A DNA stretch of 64,000 nt from positions 21,946 to 85,945 of the forward strand of contig CBDFKQ010000025.1 in NCBI GenBank assembly GCA_965248855.1, given 5' to 3'. Both the position numbers and the translations under genes were made by a program. Below the pieces are notes generated by a model. That model was given only the letters and a program-made list of their open reading frames with translations, searched no databases and had not been told where the DNA came from. How positions within the stretch are numbered: the stretch's first letter is position 1; the number at the start of each line of letters is the position of its first letter. Positions 27,083 through 33,356 of the stretch are shown piece by piece. This stretch comes from CBDFKQ01 sp965248855. Its GTDB lineage: Bacteria > Bacteroidota > Bacteroidia > Cytophagales > 172606-1.

Positions 27083-27691
27083 TTAAAAAATTTTATTAAT
27101 GAAATAATATCCTAGTCCCATAATGAGTAATAGGCCAATCCCTGCACTTTCTGTTATCCCTAGTTCTTCATTACTGAAGGGTTTTAAAAAGGGGTTTTCC
27201 CTGGCTGCTTTTTTAAATTCTCCAAGCGTGATTTTTAAATCTTTATTGGTATCAAAAGGCCGATTTAGCTGCGCTACTAACCTGGCATATCCGAGGTTTT
27301 TGTCCGAGCCCAGTATAAAACTATCGGGTCTCCCTAAGGCTTGCGGATAAAACGTCCAGGTGTATAAATCGAGCACGCTTTTAATCTTCCCTTTAGCCGG
27401 TTTGAAATACCGGTATACATAATCGAGCTGTTGTAATGCGTTCATTTGTTTAAGGGCTGAAATAGTTGTCCCCACAAATTGGGCACTATATGTCAGCCAC
27501 TGGATCAGACCGACTGCCGGTTCTTTCCCACCGGTATATTTGTTTTCTGCTTTAGGGTTTAAGCCACTCTCACTCATCATCACTATCATTAACCAGTTAG
27601 GGTCAAAATCCAATGTTTTAGCAATAAGCCCCACTTTTTCGGTGAAGGCCTTGCGAATGGGTAAAGGAATTTTGTTTTCATAAGCCAGCAT
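27083..27691 (-). CDS. Virion-type lytic transglycosylase (SLT) with EF-hand and TM anchor
   Basis: 202 residues. The SLT fold covers about 18-120, with catalytic Glu in MSESGLNP (about residue 42) and the AVGLIQW motif. An EF-hand-like loop DTNKDLKIT follows (about 147), and a C-terminal membrane helix (about 180-200). It cleaves the glycan strand of peptidoglycan. The absence of a signal peptide and the C-terminal anchor fit a virion membrane or entry enzyme more than a lysis enzyme. The same SLT plus EF-hand unit opens the 961-residue protein at 33357-36242. Confidence 0.8.
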   Translation of the reverse strand: MLAYENKIPLPIRKAFTEKVGLIAKTLDFDPNWLMIVMMSESGLNPKAENKYTGGKEPAVGLIQWLTYSAQFVGTTISALKQMNALQQLDYVYRYFKPAKGKIKSVLDLYTWTFYPQALGRPDSFILGSDKNLGYARLVAQLNRPFDTNKDLKITLGEFKKAARENPFLKPFSNEELGITESAGIGLLLIMGLGYYFINKIF

Positions 27692-28014
27692 TATCCTGAT
27701 ACATGTTTGTTTTCTATTTTCCGGTCAGGTTTTTTACTTCCTATGTATTCCCGGGTAATGAATAATTTTCTAATGTCTGAAGCTTGTGCCTGCGGGTCAA
27801 AGTAAACCTTATTGAAAAAAGTAACTTCGATCACGTCAATGAACAGGCAGTTATACATCACCGCTTCCCCGGGCTGTATGTCCAGCACCGTATCACCTGT
27901 TTTTAAAAATACGGTTACTGTCCCCTTGTTTTCAAAACTTACACAGTTGCAATCCGTGGAAACGTTTTCCGTATCTGCGGTAATGGTCTGGTAGGTTTTA
28001 TGGCTGTACAGCAT
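27691..28014 (-). CDS. Small beta-rich virion protein, paralogue A
   Basis: 107 residues, beta-rich, with the motif TDCNCVSFENKGTVTV (about 20-35). The frame-broken gene at 28591-28886 encodes a clear paralogue with TDCTSISFENKGDVDV. The stop overlaps the SLT gene start by one base. A long purine-rich leader precedes it. Likely a minor structural protein, perhaps an Ig or jelly-roll-like fold; function unknown. Confidence 0.6.
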   Translation of the reverse strand: MLYSHKTYQTITADTENVSTDCNCVSFENKGTVTVFLKTGDTVLDIQPGEAVMYNCLFIDVIEVTFFNKVYFDPQAQASDIRKLFITREYIGSKKPDRKIENKHVSG

Positions 28015-28144
28015 TTGGTATTTTTATTTTCTTAATTCCCTTGATAGAAGGATTTATTACCTTGCTTATCTCTCTCTCATCCTTCTTATTTCTTATTTCC
28101 TTCTTCTTTTTTCTTTTTTCTCTTGTCTAAACTCTCATATCTCT
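28015..28144 (-). promoter_or_regulatory. Purine-rich leader tract (copy 1)
   Basis: On the coding (minus) strand this gap is mostly A/G and includes AGACAAGAGA (28119-28128). The same 10-mer occurs in the gaps upstream of two other virion genes. Probably an untranslated leader that favours translation. Confidence 0.4.
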
Positions 28145-28594
28145 TTACGCCTTCACAATTACATAATCAAAAGCCAGGTCTTTAACCGATTGTGCTACCT
28201 CACGGATCATAAATTTAAACCCGGTGCCGGTGTGTTCCCTCACCATCCAGATGACATTGTTATCAATGTTAAAATCAGCGCTTAGGCTGACAAAGGAACC
28301 GGCTATGATATATTGGTCAGTGCCGATGTCAATTCCAAAATCAATGGGTATTTCTTCGCTTACTGCATTGGTATCCCCTATATGGTGCCTGCCTCTAAAT
28401 AAGATTTCTTTATTATTATTCAGGCGGTCATAAATGCTTTGGTTTAAATTATTTAAATAAGTGTTTAATGCAGCATTGTCCGAAGGTTCCCCACCCAGGT
28501 CATGGAAGTTGGCCGAAAAGGTAAAGCTTCCTTTATTGATCAGTTTTTGCACCGACCGTTGTATAAATAAGGTATTGGGTTTAAATGAGATCAT
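28145..28594 (-). CDS. Phage protein of unknown function, likely structural
   Basis: 149 residues, mixed alpha/beta, no signal or membrane segment. The N-terminus (FKPNTLFIQRSVQ) and beta-rich second half (about 70-149) suggest a virion component. Its start overlaps the stop of the paralogue B gene (ATGA). Not recognised as a family. Confidence 0.6.
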   Translation of the reverse strand: MISFKPNTLFIQRSVQKLINKGSFTFSANFHDLGGEPSDNAALNTYLNNLNQSIYDRLNNNKEILFRGRHHIGDTNAVSEEIPIDFGIDIGTDQYIIAGSFVSLSADFNIDNNVIWMVREHTGTGFKFMIREVAQSVKDLAFDYVIVKA

Positions 28595-28886
28595 GCCAGC
28601 GATTTGGGTTTAACAAATTCTTTGGTTACCTGTAAGTATTTTTCCCCGCTTTGGTTGGGGTCAAAAGTGATGTGCTGATACAGTGTTTTTTCCAGTACAT
28701 CCGGATCGTTGCTGTGCGCCATGCCATCCCCCGCCTTAATCAGGATCACTACGTCTGAAACCGTCATCCGTACATCTACATCGCCTTTGTTTTCAAATGA
28801 TATAGACGTGCAGTCCGTGGCAATGCTTCCTGGTCCTGGGTGATCGGGATAAAAAGTTTTTGGTTATAGTAATTAATCCAGTTCAT
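28591..28886 (-). CDS. Small beta-rich virion protein, paralogue B (one-base frame break)
   Basis: ATG at 28886 overlaps the upstream stop (TAATG), and the TGA at 28591-28593 overlaps the next start. The frame shifts after about residue 19 (near 28828). One extra G there gives an uninterrupted product of about 98 residues containing TDCTSISFENKGDVDV, matching paralogue A. As read, it would stop after 36 residues. The restored frame, perfect start/stop overlaps and paralogy show this is a real gene. Programmed frameshifting is possible but less likely. Confidence 0.6.
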
Positions 28887-29767
28887 TACTTAATCAGTTT
28901 AATGACAATGAAACCACCTATCCCTAATAGTAATAAAGACTTGATGTCTGAAAAGAAACCGTTGCCTTTATTGTTCTCAAGGAGTTCTTTACTCCTGTCT
29001 ATACTGGCATCATTGAGTTTTTGAAGTTCGGCTGAAGCTGAGTTCCTTTCCCCGGTCGTTGCGTTAGGATTGTTAAGGATAGACAATTGCGCCTTGATTA
29101 AGTCTTGTTGGGTCAGGGCTTCGTTTTCTACCTGCTTCATGTTGAGCGACCATTTTACCCATTCGGAAATGCCAAAACCAACTAATACCGCAGCTACTAC
29201 TACCACTAAAATAATGACCGGCACAATCCCCAGGCCTGAAAGGTTACTTCCTTTTAACTGGACACCTTTGATGCCCTTCAGTTTGGTAAGGGTATTGGCA
29301 TATTGGTTATTTAAGGTGCTTACTACCTGCCTTTGCGCGGTAGGGATAGTTTTCCCTTTCACTGCTTTTTCCAGTTCCTGCATCAGTAGGCCGGTGGCGT
29401 TGATTGCCTTTTGGGTGGCCTGTGCTTGTTGCTCTGCATAAGCTAATCTTTGCTTTTTAGGGTCGAGCTGTTTTTCCCCGTTATTATAATAAAAGGAAAA
29501 AGCGTCTTCCCTGATCCAGCCTGAGCGCTCCAGTATTCTACCGGCAATTTGTACCACGGCCATTACTTCATACCAGACATACAAATAATTATCAACGGCT
29601 TCGGTTTTAGTTACCCCGGTTAATTTCCCTATGCGGTTGCTGCCGTTTACCTTATCGCCGTAATTTTTAGTGGCCAGAATATTATTAAGGACGCCGTTAT
29701 TAACAGTAGGCTTAAGCCGTACGACGGTATAACCCGGGTCTTTCTTGGGGTAAACGATCCTTCCCAT
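28886..29767 (-). CDS. SH3-like domain protein with membrane helices, likely virion
   Basis: 293 residues. The N-terminal ~90 residues look like a bacterial SH3 domain (VVRLKPTVNNG..., ending SGWIRED), which binds cell-wall peptides. A coiled/helical segment follows (about 100-165), a strong membrane helix (about 179-201), another helical segment (about 205-265) and a final hydrophobic helix (about 275-291). A membrane-anchored cell-wall-binding protein fits virion entry. Its stop is coupled to paralogue B. Confidence 0.65.
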   Translation of the reverse strand: MGRIVYPKKDPGYTVVRLKPTVNNGVLNNILATKNYGDKVNGSNRIGKLTGVTKTEAVDNYLYVWYEVMAVVQIAGRILERSGWIREDAFSFYYNNGEKQLDPKKQRLAYAEQQAQATQKAINATGLLMQELEKAVKGKTIPTAQRQVVSTLNNQYANTLTKLKGIKGVQLKGSNLSGLGIVPVIILVVVVAAVLVGFGISEWVKWSLNMKQVENEALTQQDLIKAQLSILNNPNATTGERNSASAELQKLNDASIDRSKELLENNKGNGFFSDIKSLLLLGIGGFIVIKLIK

Positions 29768-29784
29768 GTGCAGCTTTCTTTTTT

Positions 29785-30084
29785 TTATTTGAACATCCCG
29801 AATATTAAACCGAGGCCGTCCGTAGGGACGGTTTCAGTTTCTTTTGCTTTTGGCTTGCCTGCCTTTTTGTTTTTCTTGCTTTCTTCCGGTGGCAAGGTTT
29901 CCGGGTTTTGTTTTTCCGGATTAGCATTTTTTTCTTCTGCTGAAGCTTTCAATTCTTCAGTATTACTATTCTCTTGATCTTCTGTTTCCGGTTGCCCGGG
30001 AATGGGAATCTCTGCCGGCATTTCGTTACTATCTTTTACCATGAAATTATTATTTAGCTGATTTCTTTTTAATGTATTTAACAA
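29785..30084 (-). CDS. Low-complexity phage protein
   Basis: 99 residues, dominated by Glu, Lys, Pro and Asn (about 20-85), with a short hydrophobic C-terminal tail (GLGLIFGMFK). An alternative start is at residue 15. Probably disordered, possibly tethered by the tail. Retained as a gene because it fills the operon with 15-17 base gaps. Function unknown. Confidence 0.5.
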   Translation of the reverse strand: MLNTLKRNQLNNNFMVKDSNEMPAEIPIPGQPETEDQENSNTEELKASAEEKNANPEKQNPETLPPEESKKNKKAGKPKAKETETVPTDGLGLIFGMFK

Positions 30085-30099
30085 CCATGTTGGCCTTGT

Positions 30100-30543
30100 T
30101 TAAGCTGCCCTTCTCCGGTAGCTTACTTTCATCCTCCTTTTTGGGGCTGCTTTTTTTCTTGTGGTTTTCTTTCTTCTTATTCCGCTGAAGTTAGCTTTAT
30201 GCCTTTTGTCAATGAGTGTCCTCCTTCCTGATGTGCGTTTCCTATTGATACTGACCCTTCTTCTTTTGTTGACGTAGGTAACCGTAGTGTATGCGCCGTT
30301 CTTTACGCTGGAAATTAGCCCGCTCAGGGATTCTGTTTTCTTGGAAAGTTTCGCATGGTCTGCTTTGGCTCTGTCAATGGCTTTCAAAGCGTTTGCATAA
30401 TCTGCTTTTTTCTGGTTACATGCCTTTACCCATTCGTTTACTTTCTGGTGGTACCTGGCATGTATGGCTATGCTGGCCGATCCCCTTGGTTTTTTCGGGG
30501 GCTTGGGCATACTGGGTTTTTTAGGTGCTCTAAATGTTGCCAT
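30100..30543 (-). CDS. Highly basic protein, candidate genome-condensing virion protein
   Basis: 147 residues with an extremely Lys/Arg-rich composition. The N-terminus (RAPKKPSMPKPPKKP) and the C-terminal 60 residues (RRKKTTRKK..., RRRAA end) are histone/protamine-like. A short helical stretch (about 35-75) lies between. Such proteins neutralise packaged DNA or bind membrane-associated nucleic acid in tailless viruses. No family match is asserted; the role is inferred from charge and context. Confidence 0.55.
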   Translation of the reverse strand: MATFRAPKKPSMPKPPKKPRGSASIAIHARYHQKVNEWVKACNQKKADYANALKAIDRAKADHAKLSKKTESLSGLISSVKNGAYTTVTYVNKRRRVSINRKRTSGRRTLIDKRHKANFSGIRRKKTTRKKAAPKRRMKVSYRRRAA

Positions 30544-30562
30544 TGGCTGGTTGTTTAAATGG

Positions 30563-30763
30563 TTATAATGATATCTGTAGGTATTGTAAAGCCAGCTTTT
30601 TAATCGTTGGGTTTTCTGCCCCTTTGGACAGCAGTGCTATTTCATCTGCTGTGCAATGTTGTAATAGTGTAGTCATGGCTTCTTTGATGCTTTCCGATTT
30701 TTCTTCCGGTACTAAAAAAGATATTTCCACGGACGGCGACACTTTTAATTTAATGAAACCCAT
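30563..30763 (-). CDS. Small phage protein of unknown function
   Basis: 66 residues with alternating strand and helix, containing VSPSVEISFLVPEEKSE. The stop of the upstream 289-residue gene overlaps its start by one base, and it ends 19 bases before the basic-protein gene. Not recognised. Confidence 0.55.
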   Translation of the reverse strand: MGFIKLKVSPSVEISFLVPEEKSESIKEAMTTLLQHCTADEIALLSKGAENPTIKKLALQYLQISL

Positions 30764-31632
30764 TACGCTGATTTTTGTACTTGTAAGAATATTTTTTTAG
30801 CTTGGTGTATATATTCCAAAAACTCCGGGCTTTCCGGGTGTTCAATAAACTTTTGGGTAATCAGCCCCCATGCTTTTATTTGCTCGCTGTCAGTGAGTTT
30901 GTCAAAGACATTGGTAGCAATGGATTCGATCAGGTTGCCGGTTTGGCTTTGGGTTCGGTGGTCTTGCGTTTCTACTGCTCCGATATCAGGAGAAGTAGTG
31001 ACCGGTGTTAGATTTCCTTTTTCCATGAAGCCATATAATACATTCTCAATTCCTGACATCACCCCTTTGGCTACTTTTTGACTATGGGAGGTATACTCAG
31101 CCTCGAGTTCTTTTATTTTTTCCTCTTGCTTCCTGACCTCTTCTTCTTTTCTTTTGAGTTCCATTTCCCGCATAAGTATCTCAATATCTTTTTTGGCTAC
31201 CCTGTCCCTGAAGTCCAGTTCCCTTTGGTTCAATTGGTTTTCCATTTGCCGGATATCGGCATAGACTTGTTGCCCGTGTGAATAGGTACTTTGTAATCCT
31301 GCCAGGGTGTTTAAAGCAGGTAGGCCGTTTTCTATTTTTTCACTTTTAACCAGTTCATTATTATCCGCTACAAAAGGGATTTTGTCGGTCTTTCCTGTAC
31401 CGCTGCTTCCCCGGTTTGTAGTATGGAGTTCAATGGAAAATTCCTTGTTCTTGTCCTGCCGATAATCGTAAACCCTTTCTTTAAGCATTTCCACTGCCCG
31501 TTCTACCGTTATATCCTCGGACTGAAAGTCGGAATCTTCAAAGCGGTCTTTATAGCCGTCCCTTACATAGAGTTTCCAATACCGCTGGTTGTTTTGGATG
31601 ATCTGGGAAATAATGGAATTCAGGTCACGCAT
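30763..31632 (-). CDS. Coiled-coil phage protein, likely structural or assembly
   Basis: 289 residues. An N-terminal folded region (about 1-95, RYWKLYVRDGYKD...) precedes a long, charged heptad coiled coil (about 115-180), then an Ala/Gly-containing segment and a helical C-terminus. No membrane segment. It begins 2 bases after the candidate capsid gene at 31635, suggesting an assembly, scaffolding or spike-base role. No known family recognised. Confidence 0.6.
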   Translation of the reverse strand: MRDLNSIISQIIQNNQRYWKLYVRDGYKDRFEDSDFQSEDITVERAVEMLKERVYDYRQDKNKEFSIELHTTNRGSSGTGKTDKIPFVADNNELVKSEKIENGLPALNTLAGLQSTYSHGQQVYADIRQMENQLNQRELDFRDRVAKKDIEILMREMELKRKEEEVRKQEEKIKELEAEYTSHSQKVAKGVMSGIENVLYGFMEKGNLTPVTTSPDIGAVETQDHRTQSQTGNLIESIATNVFDKLTDSEQIKAWGLITQKFIEHPESPEFLEYIHQAKKIFLQVQKSA

Positions 31633-31634
31633 AA

Positions 31635-31997
31635 TCAGTCGTTAGTGAGTTGAAAAATAAAATCCAGATCAAGCAGGTTAGGGTTGACAGCGAGTAACTT
31701 TACCGTGAGGGTTACATAGTTCCCACTGCTTGGGATGTCCCATTTGGTATAACGGTCGGACTTCTGGACGTTTCTGGAGCTTAAGTAATCTTCTGCCAAA
31801 GTCAGGTACTGGTACACAAAATTATCATCTTTGACCCCTAACTGGTAAGCAGCACCGGGCGCAATTTTTTCATAAGCCACATAACCGATAGCACGTTTAT
31901 AAGCGTTGTCCATCGTTACCCTGAATTCAAGCTGTGTCCCGGCAGGGGAATTAGCCGGAAGCGTTACGGTTTGTGTCTGGTGTTTTATCCTTCCCAT
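31635..31997 (-). CDS. Beta-rich candidate capsid protein (small)
   Basis: 120 residues, almost entirely beta-strand pattern (TQTVTLPANSPAGT..., YVTLTVKLLAVNP...), no signal or membrane segment. It is preceded by a purine-rich leader and lies directly downstream of the 205-residue beta-rich gene. Two adjacent small beta-barrel genes recall viruses with two single-jelly-roll capsid proteins. That comparison is structural inference only; no sequence homology is claimed. Confidence 0.5.
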   Translation of the reverse strand: MGRIKHQTQTVTLPANSPAGTQLEFRVTMDNAYKRAIGYVAYEKIAPGAAYQLGVKDDNFVYQYLTLAEDYLSSRNVQKSDRYTKWDIPSSGNYVTLTVKLLAVNPNLLDLDFIFQLTND

Positions 31998-32051
31998 TGC
32001 TTAATCTATTTTTATCTCTTGTCTAGTGTTTTTCTTTCTTCTTTCCTCTCC
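31998..32051 (-). promoter_or_regulatory. Purine-rich leader tract (copy 2)
   Basis: Purine-rich on the minus strand, with AGACAAGAGA at 32015-32024, about 18 bases from the start of the 120-residue gene. Confidence 0.4.
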
Positions 32052-32669
32052 CTATCTTTTCCTTGTCCCTACCCCAATCAAACGCACTTCCAAAAAGTGG
32101 TTACCTGCAGGAAGCTGTAAACCGTCTGCCAAGCGGATGGTTACTTTGAGCTGGTCTGCATGCTTGATGAGTTTGAGGTTTTCCAAAAACACGGTATCAT
32201 ACATGCCGGGGATGGATTGGGAAATCCCCTGATCTTCCGCATTAAAGAACCTGCCTGCCGGTAATTCTATAATAGGTTTATCATCTATATGGATGACAAT
32301 TTCCCCGTTTAATAATGGAGTAGGTATTCCCGGGTTTTGGCTGTGGTATTTGGGTGCTGCGGGGTTGGTGCCTGCATCGGTCGCCCATCCCAGTTTCACT
32401 GCTTCAAGCACCATGTATATATTATCCGGCAACTGGTTTTTATCCAGGTTGGTAATACCGGCCCTGCGGATATTGGAAGAATCCAGGATATCTGTGGTGC
32501 CTGCCGTATTGAGCATTTTGCGGACATAATAGTCGGCATCGTTAAAAGTCATTTTCCTTTCCCTGATTAGGCGGGTAGTCTCTGCATCTACTTCCCCGAG
32601 TGCGGCCATGCGGTTAAAGAAACCTTGGGCACGGGTTACCGCTGCACCTGATTTTGATGATCTTCTCAT
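32052..32669 (-). CDS. Candidate major capsid protein (205 residues)
   Basis: The first ~75 residues are helical and basic (MRRSSKSGAAVTRAQGFFNRM..., SNIRRAGITNLDKNQ). The remaining ~130 are beta-rich with short Gly/Pro turns (IVIHIDDKPIIELPAGRFF; KVTIRLADGLQLPAGNHFLEVRL), consistent with one jelly roll or similar barrel. No signal, membrane segment or catalytic motif. The position between a membrane/low-complexity gene and the small beta-rich gene, with a strong leader nearby, favours an abundant structural protein. Capsid role is my inference. Confidence 0.5.
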   Translation of the reverse strand: MRRSSKSGAAVTRAQGFFNRMAALGEVDAETTRLIRERKMTFNDADYYVRKMLNTAGTTDILDSSNIRRAGITNLDKNQLPDNIYMVLEAVKLGWATDAGTNPAAPKYHSQNPGIPTPLLNGEIVIHIDDKPIIELPAGRFFNAEDQGISQSIPGMYDTVFLENLKLIKHADQLKVTIRLADGLQLPAGNHFLEVRLIGVGTRKR

Positions 32670-32736
32670 TGTTGGTTTTTTTAATTGGTTTTAAAAATTT
32701 AAATAGCTGATTGAAGGTATATGGGTGGTTTATTAA

Positions 32737-33198
32737 TTAGTACATCAGGCTGTCAGAAAGCGTCCCAACCCCTTCCATTCCGGAAACTTCTTCCATGCCT
32801 GAAACGTCCTCCATCCCTGAGAAATCTTCCATACCCGAAACATCATCGGTGCCGTTCATATCGGAAAGCGCGCGGCTCCAGTCAAACTGGTTCATCGGTT
32901 CCCCGGAGATGCCTTGTAAACCGAGTTGTGATTTTTTGTTAGGGAGGATAATATCACCCGCTGATTTTAAGGCCCCGTAGGCGCTCATCCCTTCCCCGGC
33001 GGTTTGCATCATGGGGTTTTTAGTGGTTTCCAGTACCGTCCCCAGCAAAAACAACAGCGGTCCGTGAATTTTGGGCGGGATGGCCTTGACATTGATTAAA
33101 ACATTATTGGCCACGTAAGCAGTAGCCACAGTGGCCGCCCCGCGGACTGCGGATTTCTTCAGGGCGGAAGGTAATTTTTTGGTGTTAATGAATCCCAT
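32737..33198 (-). CDS. Membrane-associated phage protein with SGME hexapeptide repeats
   Basis: 153 residues. The basic N-terminus (about 1-20) and hydrophobic stretches (about 19-35 and 45-55) suggest membrane association. Residues about 118-145 carry four tandem hexads of the form [D/E][V/F]SGME, encoded by an 18-base repeat. The acidic repeat tail could bind the basic condensing protein or a metal. Function unknown. Confidence 0.55.
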   Translation of the reverse strand: MGFINTKKLPSALKKSAVRGAATVATAYVANNVLINVKAIPPKIHGPLLFLLGTVLETTKNPMMQTAGEGMSAYGALKSAGDIILPNKKSQLGLQGISGEPMNQFDWSRALSDMNGTDDVSGMEDFSGMEDVSGMEEVSGMEGVGTLSDSLMY

Positions 33199-33356
33199 TT
33201 TAAAGCTGGTTTTAGTGATTTACTGTTCTTAATTTGTTATGTGTTTTCTTTCTTCTTTTTTCTTTCTTTCTTCCTTCCTTCTTCTTTTCTCTTTCTTCTT
33301 TTATTTTCTCTTGTCTCATGTCCCTTGTCTTACCTCTTTTCTCTTTCTTCTCCCCC
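33199..33356 (-). promoter_or_regulatory. Purine-rich leader tract (copy 3)
   Basis: A 150-base gap strongly biased to A/G on the minus strand. It contains AGACAAGAGA (33307-33316) and a related AGACAAGGG (33322-33330). The opposite strand gives spurious Ser/Phe/Leu-rich open frames. Confidence 0.4.
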
